A stretch of 64,000 nucleotides of DNA from Hymenolepis diminuta (taxonomy: Eukaryota > Platyhelminthes > Cestoda > Cyclophyllidea > Hymenolepididae), in NCBI GenBank assembly GCA_900708905.1, contig CAADRB010000007.1:1031001-1095000 (forward strand), written 5' to 3'. Shown piece after piece: positions 23,886-37,622 of the stretch. Made by a program: the position numbers and the translations under genes. The notes beneath the pieces are model-generated. The model had not been told where the DNA came from and searched no databases. It worked only from the letters and a program-made list of their open reading frames with translations. Every line of letters starts with the position of its first letter. The first letter of the stretch is position 1.

Positions 23886-24640
23886 ACTCAAATCCACATA
23901 GTACACGTACAATAGTATAAACAAATCTTTTGATAGATTAAGAACATATTCTTCAAATGAAAAATCAATTTCATAACTTAATTTTTAAATAGTGAAAGTC
24001 TTTCCTAAATACTAATTTGAATCATGAATCAAAATATGATTTAATTTTAAATTGTCAGATATATTAAATCCTCGGATGAAATCCGTATTTGTAGTGCAAA
24101 TAATTTGCTAAACAAATAGGTTTATTGAAAATGTATTTGAGGCCTCTCTTTCTTTCATATTTTTAAAGGGTTAAAGTAATTGTAGTTAAAAAAATATTTA
24201 GAATCGGGAATCTCACCAGTTTCGTGAGAGGTTTTATGGAATCTTGTACTATTTGTAATGCTTCCACATGCATGTGTTTGTCGATTTCATGTAAATATGG
24301 AATATTCCATCTGGAAAATTAATTTGTTTTTGACTATGTCATATTGTTCTCGTAAATTGACATTTTTCATGCCCCAATAATAGATACAGTTTTTAAATAT
24401 GGTAACGTATATAAACATTCCAAAATTTTAGTAAGTTCGAACACTAATGATGTACTACGTATATTAATATCAAACTATATATTAGATTAATGTTATCCAG
24501 CACCACCGCTAGGGTGATAAAAGAACTGTACCAAGAATACAGCTATATCCAATTACCTATAACAACTGTGTAATAACGTAGAGTCTACCAGGGCCACGTG
24601 GATCTATTTGATGAGATAAGTCAAGCCACTCATGTCGCCA

Positions 24641-24905
24641 GATCAGTTCGGAGGTGGCAGACAGGCCATTCCCAATTTATTAATAAGTAATTTGGGGTTA
24701 TATAGACATATACAAGACATTTCTCTGTTAGACGTCAGTCATGTCTCGTTGTCGGAGTCTTGGCGTAATGATAGATACCCGTTTAATTATCTATGTGCAA
24801 ACACGCAAACACACAGCGGGACCGCCTGTGGACACTGTAGTGGAAATCCTACCGCCAGTCAATCATTTCTAATCGCCAGGTATTGATAGACATCTGTTGG
24901 CTATA
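24641..24905 (+). repeat. Dispersed repeat family R1, copy 1
   Basis: About 265 bp starting GATCAGTTCGGAGGTGGCAG. Nearly the same sequence lies in the same orientation at 26949-27200, with clear base changes and an indel in the last third. A more diverged copy is at about 40040-40250. No coding potential survives; the ORF across it is chance. Confidence 0.85.
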
Positions 24906-25639
24906 AAAACCTATTTCTGACTATTTTTGATACTATAAAATAATTTTTATTAAACCATTACCAATAATTATCATTGCTGATACATTAATACATGTACTAC
25001 TACTGCATATTTTGATGGATCTTAACATTTTAATTCTGGTGAATCATCTTAACGAATACGAAAAGAAATAAAAGCATCCTCTTCCGTTTAAACAAGATCT
25101 TTTTTGAAACAATAAAATTAAAATATTCATCACCGTGTGGTTTAACCAATTTTCAATATTTTTAATCCATGTGATGAACCACTTTCATTTTTAAATTTGT
25201 TCCGATGACTCTTGAATCCGTGACCGATAGTTACACTATCGCCAATATTAATGACACACATTGATCCTTGCCCATTTACTTTGTCAATTAATCGGATGAA
25301 ATAAATATGCCAGAGATTGTTTGGAAAACCAACTTGAAATTAAGTTATCTTACGAAATTTAATATCTACGCATACATAATGATTTCATTTTATTACGCTC
25401 ATATGATAACATTATCTTTTCGTCATTGCATTTGTCATTGACCTTTCAGCATACCAAATAATAGATGAGTAGATGATTTCACAGCTAATAAAGCTATAAT
25501 CACCCACCCATTTAGTAGTTTGCCTAATCAAGTTATGTGTATAATTAATTGCTAAAGAGGCGGTCTTTGTATTCAAGGTTGGGATTTGATAGGGAGGCGA
25601 AATAATACTTTAGCGTAGACTGGAAATGCAGAATCAATG

Positions 25640-25960
25640 CCACGTCATCAGCACATCATTTCCACGTCATAAACATAAGTTGATCAGCCGCTATTTATTG
25701 ATTAACCTTTTGTCGTACCAATCATATTATGTCACGAACGGGAAATTGGCTCCGATGATTGGTTAAATCTTCTCCGCCCTATCACACTCTGAATTAACCC
25801 AATTTTATCTCTATGAATTGATTGTTAATTATATCAGTAAGTGGTCTGATCTGGTTATAGAACTAGTCTTGTCTAGTTAAATCTCACTCTAAGCAATTGT
25901 AGCAATACCCCGATAATCGGACCTGACCAAATATTACGACATTTTGGTGATACGTTATAA
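25640..25960 (-). repeat. Dispersed repeat family R2, inverted copy 3
   Basis: Read on the minus strand it starts ctgaccctattataacgtat, then gattaacc-rich middle, tgattggtacgacaa and agcggctgatcaactt, matching copies 1 and 2. Short direct cacgtcat motifs near its end are part of the family (catgacgt in copy 1). Confidence 0.6.
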
Positions 25961-26948
25961 TAGGGTCAGAGGAAATTAATGCGTAATGAGGTCACATAAT
26001 TCATTAATATGAAACTTCATGTATTATTCAGTCAAAGAGCTTCATTGAGGTCAGGTTATAGGGGGTCACAACAGACTATTGGATTCCATTCGTATAATTG
26101 TGTTCACTTTAACTGGGTTCGTTTTCAAACATTCAGTTCAGTAAAAAAACTTGCATTAATACTTCAAATTCAATTCCCGTATAATGTAACTAACAATCCC
26201 AAAATATCCACAAAATAGCAGTAGAGGAAAAACATAAAACCATTTTAGGAATCCGACGTCTTATCTATCAATTCGCACAAAATGCAACACATGAGGTTAT
26301 TCATTAGGTTGAATAAATACTCAATAATAAAATGTCATTTTCAATATAGAATGAAGGGGAATATAATTAAATAATAATATCTTCAAAAGAAGTGTTTGAT
26401 AATTATCCTGGGTCCATTATCTCTTTGATACTCCAGCATTATTTTTCAATGAAATGTTTTTAAATAACGCCAAAATGACGCAATAAGTCTCTTTTCCGAA
26501 TACTTACTAAGTGCTGGACCCCGTAGTCAAGCATACGTTCATGCTACAATGCGGAAGTGTTTACGGATCATCTGATCAAATGCGAAATAATATAAACTGT
26601 CGCTTAGGCCCTTATATGGAAACTATTTAACGGTCAGACTATATTTGTTTTGATTGTTCAACTAAATATTAGCGCATATATGGGGTGACTGAAAAGCAAC
26701 TCGCTACCGGCAAACTGGAAAGTTAGAATATTAATTGTCCGATCGTGATGTTAAACAGGTGTTCGGAGAGAGGAAAACCAAATTTGGATGATAAATCCTA
26801 CTGTGAAATCTATTTCCAGTATTATTGCAAATCAACCGCATCTGAAAGCTGTGCGTAGAAGGGAGATGATAAAAGTGGACCCTCGCTGTTACTAACTCTG
26901 CAAATGAAAGCGAAATAATAAGACACTGGAAGACTTCTTTGTACATTA

Positions 26949-27200
26949 GATCTGTTCGGAGGTGGCAGACAGGCCATTCCCAGTTTATTAATAAGTAAAT
27001 TAGGTTTATATAGACATATACAAGACATTTCTCTGTTAGACGGCAGTCATGTCTCGTTGTCGGAGTCTTGGCGTGATGTTAGATACCCGTTTAAGTATCT
27101 ATGTGCAAACACGCAAACATACAGCGGAACCGCCTGTGGATACCTATCGCCAGTCAATTATTTCTAATCGCCATGTGTTGATAGACATCTGTAAGCTATA
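26949..27200 (+). repeat. Dispersed repeat family R1, copy 2
   Basis: Direct repeat of 24641-24905, sharing long near-identical runs such as agacatatacaagacatttc and tatgtgcaaacacgcaaac. It lacks a short block present in copy 1 near the 3' end. Copy similarity suggests fairly recent movement or segmental duplication over 2.3 kb. Confidence 0.85.
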
Positions 27201-27739
27201 GCAATCAGGTAACCAAATTTTGATTTAATAACTATATGTTGATATTTCTTCTTTATTCTGCATATTTCTAATAATCGTGGATTTTTGCATGATTTCAGTG
27301 ACGGCCTAGCTTTACATCAACAACAAAAACCTTATTTCCTATTCTCATAAACCTCTTATCACATCTCAGACAATTTCTTTCCCCTTAATACCACTTGATA
27401 TGTTTAAGTTACTTGAATGACATTTACAAAAAATATTCTAATTAAACGTATAACTCCATAAGAAGTTTGAAAGTAAAATTGCTCAATCGATGATCCCATA
27501 TGAGTAAATACCGCAAAATGTCACTGATATTTTGTCACACACCGTTAGACGTCAGTTATCAGACAGATATTTACAATTAGTAAGAAAAGCGATTTTCATT
27601 GTGCTGCGAATCATTTTCACTCTGCAGACAAGTGAAATATATTGCTACTGGATTGCATACATATAATTCTGCATCGAATAAATATATACAGGTGCTTTCG
27701 TCCTGTTACAAAAGTGAATTTGATTTGCTCATTCGCTTT

Positions 27740-28540
27740 CTAAAGTGGTTGAAACCTACAATTCCTTGTAACAAAACTAATAAACATAATATTAACCCAG
27801 ATTTCATTATATATATATACTCTCCTTCGGCTTCTATCAACCACTCAATTTGAGTTCGAAAGCGACTGGCTGCAAGCTTCCATCAGGCGGTCCTTATTGA
27901 TGCCCTCCATTGTTCGTACTATTGCTTCTATGGAAGGCGATAGTATCTGCATTGACTCTAAGGTCCAGTGGAAAAAATGGAGGAGTTATGATGTGCCCCT
28001 CCCTCATTGCCAACAACACCGAGAACCACCACTGTCGCATGCTGGAAACTTCTTACACGTAATAGTTAAAACTTCACTGGGGTCACACATAACCACCTAT
28101 CATTTCTTCGATCGATTTTTCATCCTTGTTGAAGTTTTTTTCGTCGGAGAAAAACCGAAGATGCTTCCGTTCTTTTGAATGCTTCAATTTGTTTAAGACG
28201 CATTAGATGATTCTCTTGAGTTGATTTTGTCGGCATAAATTGACCTCGCCTAAGAACGTATGAGATTGTGTTCGAGATTTTGATGAGGAACATTCCTCAT
28301 TGTTCCTTCGAACACTTGAAAATGTTTGACAATATGTTATGCATTGACTTCCCAGAATTTTTGCCAATCATGCCATGCATTCTTTTGACAAATTCAGGTG
28401 TTCTGAGTGGATCAGAAGGGCGTTGACAGCGCAATTTTCTCTTCCTCCTGGTGACCAATTCATCTCTATTATTTTCATTCAGTTCTTTTTCACTTTGCAA
28501 AGGAAGATCTGGCGATTTTTTGAAGTCTTGCAATTTCTAA
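27740..28540 (-). pseudogene. Mariner-type transposase remnant, N-terminal to central part
   Basis: The minus-strand ORF 28297-28533 reads LRTPEFVKRMHGMIGKNSGK, the helix-turn-helix part of mariner transposase. After a frame change follow FFSDEKNFNKDEK, holding the first catalytic Asp, then DRRNDRWL and VVVLGVVGNEGG, with stops between them. The distal part matches the non-coding tail of the copy at 4.9 kb, including ctccttcggcytctatcam and gcaagctttcatcaggcgg-like sequence. It is an inactive copy of the same family. Confidence 0.78.
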
Positions 28541-31500
28541 ATTCCGTTTTTCACTTTTACAGACAGTATTTGTGTATCGCAATGCTTAGCCATTCTTTAA
28601 GGGTTACTCTTTTGATTTGATGTTACATGTTTTTTTCTGACATCTCATACGGTACTAATGCTACTTCCGTGTTATTACCATGGTGTTCTAGATTTATAGC
28701 AATTATCATCATGGCATCTTAACATGTGAGTTAGCAAAATTGTACAATAAGGAATGAAACTGGAGGGAGAAGGGAGTAGAAAAGAAGTATCAAGAATTTT
28801 ACTTTATCTTAAATCGAGAAGCAACGAGTTGCTTGCTTTTTCGTAAGGAATTTGGATCACTATGTAATAACCGAACATCATTTTACATTATTTGATATCT
28901 GGGTTTTTTACAAGTTCAGGTACACGATATTCAGGGCTGGTTGATCATTTAATCTAATTGAATGTTTAGTCATACCACTTAGATTCATCTGCAACTTCTT
29001 ACAGCCATGAGCAGAAAGGTGAGACTAGCAAGTACATCTTATACATAACGGAAATCACTAGTGTTCGCTTAAGGTGAACTCCACGTTGCATAATGGTAGT
29101 GTTTTTTTGGAAATCAGTTCCGATGCATATGTGGTAACCTCACTCACATTACAAGTTGGCGTATTAACTATCATCTGAATGATGGTATCTCTTGAGTCAC
29201 CACAATAGTTGTACAGTTTTCCGAATATTACATAACAGATTAGCACTTTACGTTATTTTAACACACAGGTGATAGGTACCCTATCACAGATAATCTACGA
29301 ATGCTGGAAAAAACTCCGAGTAATAACGGGTGATGACTATATAGGCTGACCTAACCACTTGCCACATTGAGCTCCCAGTTCGACTTTCTCACTGGTCCAC
29401 TAGGCGTGTGCTTCATTTTGGTCCAGGATGAGAGCATACTTCTAATATGCTTGGAGTTTATAATTTATTTATAAATCATATCGAAGATACGAACTGGACA
29501 ATAGGACTTTAAAGAGAGGTCTGTGGGACTTTATGGTTAACGATTTTAGTTATTGACATTCTTTTATGCCTTAGACGTGCGACGTTTAGTTCTGTAGATC
29601 ACATTCATTCCAGCCTTTTTTTCTTTAGTTCTCCTTCTCCATGAATTTGGAATAATTATACGAAAACGTACAATAAGCACAATAGGAAAGTAATTGTAAA
29701 TTTCTTTTTTTTAATGCACGCGTTTTATCCGATCGAAATCACCTCAATCGCTTTGGTCGTAAACGAGGTTTCTCATTCACCGCGCTGACGGTTATTCTCT
29801 ACTTTTAAAATTCCAAGTTCCTCGTGTTATTTCTCTCATTTTTTGGTCTTTAATAAACCATGGCCTCACTCAGATTTGGTCTTCTGATTTACGAAATGTG
29901 TTTCTCCCTTTGGATCTTTAGAAAGAGCATTAATTTATTAGAGGGTATCTCTTAGTCCGACAATCAGTTCGGCTGACTGAATAAAGTGTTGCCTAAAATC
30001 ACAGTAGAATGCTTATGTTAAATTTTTAAACATATTGTTTTATCAACTTTTAATAATATGGGGGACTTCATTTTAATAGAATAACATCTCAATTACTGTA
30101 ACGAGTGGACAATTAATGAATTCTCTCACTACTTTAACCATTCAATTAACTGAATACAATGAACATCATTACATGTAACATCCACCTTGCTTCGGTGTTT
30201 TCAATTTGCCACAATAGACCTTCCCACAATGCCGAGATAACATTACTAGCCTTCACGCCAAGCGTTTTATACATTAAGCTCTCCCCATTTATCTGTCAAG
30301 TTACACAAATAAGGAAAGGACTTTCTGACATTTGATTTGTGTGCTTTCGTCAATTTACAGTTTATACAGATATCAACTGTATGTATCATCAAGATTGAAG
30401 TGAAATCAACTTTTCCATTGATCAGTTATAACCAGACGGTTAAATTCAAAGGTGTTATGATCAAATTGTCAACGATCTTAACATTCAAAAGACCCTAATA
30501 TGGCTAACAAATTTATATACATCGCTTGTATATTTGGAAACAAATCATTTCAAATCTATGAATGAAATTTATAATACCAATTCAAACACATCTGGAATAG
30601 AGAAGTAGTATCTTCAAGCTCTTGTTATGAAAGCTTCTAGATCACATTCTGTTATACTTATATTGACCGGTTTTAAACAAGGTAGCCAACGGTCCTCTAC
30701 TGGGGCCGCTGGTATAGTAGACGACATATTGTAAACAGTCAGTGGGTAGATATGTCATAGCGACAGAAACTGGACTTCCTAGCATTGTAGCAGAATAGAA
30801 GAGGCTTACTTTACAAAAAAATCCTCTTGCGATTGCCGCATTTTTTCATTAAATAAATCGTTATCGTTATCATAGTATTCTTGTAAAAGTAATTTGGTGC
30901 TTGATATTAATTTCATTTGGTCCGCAATCTTGTTTGACGAGTACAAAATGACACTGTAATTTTGTCGTGGTACTACTGATGTACGGAATCATTGTGCAAA
31001 CTAACATATGTCTGTGGTCGATAAGAAAGACAGATACCAGTTCCTCTATGTTGAATGCGATGGAATATGGAATAATTAAATAGGGATTTTTACTATACCA
31101 GAGCAGATATATAAAAAATGAACCGATGCATGTGATCAATACGAAATCTGAATCATACGGATATCAGGCGCTAAGACTATAGTGAAATATAAATTAATTT
31201 TAAAGACCTTACTGGACTGCAGAGCGAAATATGTAAATGATTTACTTTTGTAGATTTGCATCAATTCAATTTTTTCAATAAAACAAGGCGCCATTAATTA
31301 ATAACTGAAATAATTTAATCTATCTCCATGTTAGCAAAGAATTTTGGTCCATCCTAACTTCTCCTCACCTAATAGCCAACCCTTTTATTTCCTCCAAATT
31401 TTAGACGGGTACTTTCCATTAATTTGAACCAAAATAAGCTATTTTGCGTCCGCTGGATTGTGTCTAGTTCAGTTAATTCCCTCTATATTCTTTAGCTCTT

Positions 31501-32438
31501 ATTCTTTAGCTTCTTATGGAATGATTATTCAGAGTTTCATAATATTGTTCATTCGGCATATTTAAAGCTGGTTTTAAGACTTAATAGAATATACTACTTA
31601 TATTAAGTCAACTCTGGTGAGTTTTATTAAATTTGATAAGTCTTTGCTAGTGCCAGCCACTTCTTTGTGGTCTTAGGAATACACAAACGCCTAGAAGTGG
31701 CCAATCATTCAATTAAATCTAACAATCGCCAAGCACTGAATATCAGAGAAATTTGGTGATCAAATGATCTCATTATTCAGCTTAAAAATACTTCGACAGT
31801 ACAAAATTAATTCTACCCCTCATGAGAAAGTGGCCTACGCGATATCTGCCAAAAAAGGAATTGAGGAATAAATAAAGACTCTTGACCCTTACTGAAACAT
31901 TTTTCCAATTCGTCTGCTCAGAGTATTTAAAATATTTTGCATTGGGATGAGCAATAATTCTGCTTACTGACACTGATGATAGTAAAAGGTGTTTCTTATT
32001 ACTGACATCCCCAGTTTTTTGGTTTTCAGTTTTGGGACCCAACCAGAAGTGGAATTATGTTTAAAAAGGCGCGATCGAAAGATAACTAGACTAAGCAAAG
32101 ATGAGAGTCGTTTTGAGTCGGATGCATTAATATACAAACTGAAGATGAAATAAATGTTCAGATATCATTTTTAACGGTCACCTTGAAGATTCGTACAATC
32201 TGCTTTTCAACACTGCAGATGATTCAATTGAAGGTGAACTTATTTTATTCCGTCCATTTTATCAACAAAACCGGTCAGTTTTGTCCGTATTACAAAAACG
32301 ATTTTTACATATATATTATAACTTTAAATATTGCCGTACCAAAATGGAGAGAAAAGTAAAATGTGACGATTTCTTTTTTAAGAAGTAAAATTACCTCTGG
32401 ACGTCGGGTTACAATTTGTCCTTAACACAAAAAAAAAA

Positions 32439-32627
32439 NNNNNNNNNNNNNNNNNNNNNNNNNNNNNNNNNNNNNNNNNNNNNNNNNNNNNNNNNNNNNN
32501 NNNNNNNNNNNNNNNNNNNNNNNNNNNNNNNNNNNNNNNNNNNNNNNNNNNNNNNNNNNNNNNNNNNNNNNNNNNNNNNNNNNNNNNNNNNNNNNNNNNN
32601 NNNNNNNNNNNNNNNNNNNNNNNNNNN
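32439..32627. other. Assembly gap (189 N)
   Basis: A run of N follows an A10 homopolymer. The short motif ttgtccttaa occurs on both sides (about 32416 and 32649), so the gap may hide a small tandem repeat. ORFs drawn through it are artefacts. Confidence 0.97.
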
Positions 32628-35600
32628 TTTGATTGCGTTTAGAGGTTCTTTGTCCTTAAAACCTTCATTTAGTGAGATTTTTTGGATCTCAGCTTTCAAG
32701 TGTGCGAAGTTGTTGTGGATTAAGATTTTCAAGATCGAAAATTTGCATTGGTTTGCTTAATCTTAGTATCGCATTTTCCGATCTTTTTCAAAAATTCCTC
32801 TGAATGTCGAAGAAAGTATACACGCGAACTGACTAAGAGGGTAAGATTTTTACAGATACAGAGATTTTAATTATTATGAATTATCCAGATTACTGTTTAA
32901 TGGATCCAACAATGCTCAGCGGATCAACAAAATACTTATTTATACTTGCAAGCTCAACTAGATTGTATATATGTCACCTTTATTTTTAAAAACAAGGATG
33001 AATCATTGCGATAGACAAGAAACATGAACTTCATATGTCATAAATGCTAAACGAGATATTAATTTCCTTTTAAGCATTTCTAGACAAAGAATACTTCGTT
33101 TAGAGCAGGGAATAGTAGAATATTCTAATGGATTTGCATCAATAGCCACATTTTCATATAATTAAATGCTAGACATTACAAATTAAAACAAATCTATTTT
33201 AGCACTGTAGTAAGAAACATAATCTCCGTTGCGCTTTATTCACTTCCTGTTCAAATGCCTCCCCTTTTAATTTATAGGCTAAATGTGGCAGGTACACATC
33301 AATCATGAAGGGAAGGTTTTTTAACTACTTACTAAGATGGTATTTTTAATCATATCTTCAGATTAAACGAAAACTACCACACTTATCATATAGACTACTT
33401 ATCAGTGACTATAAATTGACTCCGAACTTGTCAAATCGTTGAGTAACTTGCTCATTCCCTTATAAGTACTTTGGTGGGATCCCGCTTACAATCATACATT
33501 TAGACGGTACTATTAATCCTTTCTTGTGTTACCGAACTATTTAATTCATTTTGTTGTATTTCGATTCAGTTTTGTTCTATTCTATTCTGTAGGACTGTGT
33601 TAATTCCTGCCCTGCGAATAAATATATATATACTTTATGCCATCTCGGTCCTAAAAACACTACTCTATTAAAACAATGGAGAGAGCCAAATCGATCAAAA
33701 TACATCAAGCATATATAAAATATCAATAACTTTGCATTCCTATTGAAGTTGCCTCTTCTAGCGTTCAAATATTAAACATACTTTTGATCCAGGAATATAT
33801 GACGTCCATTCTTGGGAAAGTTCACGGATGTCTACGATCGATAACGAACGTGAATCCTGACTTTTCTCATTTCAGGGAGTGACCTAGAGTTGAGTAATGT
33901 TACCCAATCATAACTGAGCTGCAAACATTTTTCTACTCATAAAAAATGGATCGACATTATGGTTACTTTCTCACTGTCATTATATTCAGTGGCGAAGAAC
34001 CTGATCATATAACTTAGTTATGGAAAAGCATCTAAAAATGAGGAACAGTAAACCATTTCAACAAAGGCTGAAGGTATGGAGGGATTAATATATAGTTTTG
34101 AGGGTGAAGTTAGAACATCGAATGAACATCTAGAATAACTTAAATAGTTACTCTTGGTCATTGGAAGGACTTAGTTTATCGAAATAGCATGACCACCTCA
34201 ATGGTCTCTAAAGTAAGTGAGCATGAACTCACTCAGGAATCAAGAGAGTTAAATCCTGAAATTCGAATTTTAAAACTAGATGTCAAGACGCAGCAAATGA
34301 TATCCTTTTGACAGCTTACAAACGGTTACATTAATATAGAATACAAAAGTGAGACAGTTATTTTCACCTTAACCGTTCAGTGTGTTACTAAAGAAGCATT
34401 AATCCCATCAAAATTTCTTTTATAAGTTGACTGGGATATACTCTTTAAAGTCGAATGAGCTTAAATGCTAACTGGCGGGAAAAAACTTTCACAAATCAGG
34501 AGAACAAGAGTTTAGATGAGTCAGTGGTGTATTAGATGATATCAGAGAAAAATAGAGAATGAAGTAAATGCAAATGAAAAAGTGAAGCATTAATTTTACA
34601 GTTTACCAATTCAAGATCCATTGGTGTACATTTCGACGCTAGAAAAGATGTCTAAATAGGAGTTTTGGATGATCAAAAGTAACTCCCAAGAAAAATCTGC
34701 TAAAGTTTAAATTATCAAGAACGTGTAAACATGTTGAAGAAATTATTGCAGGATTCAGGATTACAGGCCATGTGATGGTGTTTCACGTTAATAAAGAAAA
34801 TGCAGGCAAATACCTGTTTATTTGTCAAATATCACACAAAATTCATTTTATTTGTTATTAATAAAAGTGGTCTATTTTAATATGGAGTTACCATTCAATC
34901 CGGGTCTGCATCTCCTTTATCCATGAGTAGTACCGTAAAATAGTTTGCACCAATTAGGAATTATGATTAATTGTGAAGAGTAAAAGAAAGTACCTTTGAG
35001 ATTCTATAACGGTTCATACCTCATCAAGCGAATAAGTGTTCGTGGTTGATAAGAAATGGAAAGTCCAGTTTTGTCATATGACGTAAATGTATTTTAATTT
35101 GCGTCAACTATGGTCGGTTCTTCATCAAAATAGAGCCCACATTACATCAACGCATTGAGTTCTAAATAATCGAATCCCAACCCACGAAAACGCAATTTAA
35201 GTTATGCAATTGAAAGAAATGGAGCGACTTTCATTAACCAACGTCTCCTTACATTTTCCCTCATATCTACTTTTTCTTAATCCGTTGACGCTAATACTCA
35301 TTTCAGTTTGGGTGTAATTAAATTTGAAACTACTTCTAGTATTGCTACATTACCTTGACATAAATTCATTCCATTTTGGCGGGAAGTTTACAATAACAAG
35401 GTGATAATTCTTAACCTTGAAATAAATTAAAGGAGAGCAGATTGTAAAAATAAAATTTTTTATGACTTTCCCCTATTTTTCCTCCTTCAACTCCAATGAA
35501 CTTTACCATGTTAGAATCATGTAAACTGTTTAAAATTATGTGCGAGTGACCAACTTTTTGGGTCTTGGAAGAAAAAAATGGATAGAAATATTAAAATTAA

Positions 35601-37303
35601 ATTCATAATCTGGCGGTCTTTAAGAACTAGACATTATGAAATTCTAATTTTCAAAAGTGAAGCAGTGAAATACACATGAAGTAAAGACTGTAAAGACCGA
35701 ATCTAAAAGTCAGATAAAGTTCGGGATTAGAGCTACTTTAAATGATCCATCCTGCCTTGAATACAAGCATTGATTGCCTGAAGGGGTTTATCAAGCAGCA
35801 TCTTTACTTGCAATATCTCATCCATCTCGATATTATTTATTTATCTACTGTCACTAGACCACTCACTGTGAAATACCTTTTTCTTCTATATTTTACTCTC
35901 ATTTCACACTACTTTTTTGTTATCTCGAGTGAAGATTTGTTCCCATCACTCTCTACAGCTGAGTGAAAATTGTTGCCTGAGTACTGATTTGAATTTTAAC
36001 AGTCTGCTACTGGCCTGTTTTCAAGGGAGAGACCTACGCGACTTCTACACTCCGACTTGTTTTTGTAACGAAAATTGTCGAACGTCTAGAATTGAATCAT
36101 GAGCTCTTGATGTTGTGATAAATACTTAGCGTGAAGTCATGCAAGTTCCAACGGCTGTGAGATAATGTTATATTTTAATCAGTGATAGCACGTGAAATCA
36201 TGCACATCGACATAATGTATATGGCAAGAGTTATACGTACTTTCAAGGGCTGTGAAATCACAACTGTGAAATTGGTTTAATAGTTAAATCAAGTGTCCAA
36301 AAGTACCCGTAGCGTGTGAGGTGAAGTGAAAATCACTTATAATAGCAAAAAACCTTTAAATAGACACACAGTACAGAATAATTGAGAAGAAAATGCCTTT
36401 TTTTCAAAATAAATTAATTCAGTTATTAATTGCTGCTTTTTCAATAAAAGGGACCATACATATCCAACCCCTAGGGGCTCCATTGTTTAACCAGTGACCT
36501 TGAGCTGTCCAAGGCAGCTTTTGACTGTCATTACATCGATAAGAGCATGCACTAATGTATCTTAATCATCTTTTTATTAGAATAACTGGATTCTGAACTT
36601 TAAGTGCATGACAGTTTTATAGGATGGGGAGATAATGTAGTCGATAGGGGGAAGCAGAGTAGTAAGTCTGCCGGCGGACAGATGAGTTCATTTCTAAGTT
36701 GTTGGCTAACCTATATATTAGCGGCGATTATTTCAGGTTGAATAAACATTAATTAGAATATTCTTAGTAATATGGGTCACCTACACACCGGCCGATCAAT
36801 CGATTCTCATAAATTCGGATTAGAAATTCGGAAATGGGAAAATTATCGAAAAATGCTACTTGAAATTTGCACAACAGGTTGCACAAATCTAGCATGATCT
36901 ACCTGATAATGCTTCTCAAACTTATTTAGAGGAAATGGTAAAGAAGAAGAAAGGCACTCTTGAGTCTCGCAGATTTAAACAATCATAATCATAACAATAG
37001 CCTGTTTTAGTCAGTGTGCGGTAACTTGATGATATCTGGCCTGACTTCAGCTGCTGCGCCAATAGTAATAATACGAGTTTTCGATATTCAGATCACCGAA
37101 AGTTCCAAGCCGGAATTACTTTATTCTCACTTAATATCTAGACAAATAACGCAAACCCAGATATAAAATGTTGAAAATTATCTCATAATCCTTACTAGTT
37201 ACGCATCCTCAATTTTTGGCTCATTCCATCAGACGATCTAAGACTCCGCTAAATCCCAGCTTATTAACAGAGAGCAAATATTTGGATTTATTACCAGTAA
37301 CTC

Positions 37304-37622
37304 CCAAACCAATGTAGGAAAGCGTTCTCAACACTCCTTACAGGCAGAGAAATAACGTTAAGAAAATTGTTCTGTCTCTGTCACCTCCTTTATCAGTCAT
37401 ACTAAACTGGAAAAGGATACTTAAGTCGCGATTCTGACTTCACATATGAACACGCCAAACAGCTCAAACTCATTGAATGGAAGCGTATACCAAATGAATT
37501 TACTTATTGTGTATCAATGATTTACAAACTTATTTCCTAATGTTAACCTATTGGTAAATTTTAACCTGGATGTGAACCGATGGCCTCTGACCTGACCTGT
37601 GCCGCTAGGCCAATTTAGCGCA
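37304..37622 (-). repeat. tRNA-derived SINE copy, inverted
   Basis: On the minus strand the head has canonical polymerase III boxes, TGGCCTAGCGG (A) and GGTTCACATCC (B), about 30 bp apart. The body is followed by the family tail, with AGTGTTGAGAACGCTTTCCT at 37304-37345. Head-to-tail distance is longer than in the 42-kb copy, so an insertion or a longer subfamily is likely. Confidence 0.6.

Larger units (their letters stand above)
23886..27739. other. Intergenic region upstream of the SDF2-like gene
   Basis: Very AT-rich. It contains R1 copies at 24.6 and 26.9 kb and the inverted R2 copy at 25.7 kb. The first few hundred bases should carry the SDF2-like promoter, but no specific element is evident. 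No coding exon was found. Confidence 0.6.

Noticed and set aside
32409..32760. ORFs on both strands through 32.4-32.8 kb
   Set aside because: They read through the N gap and have no real sequence in the middle.
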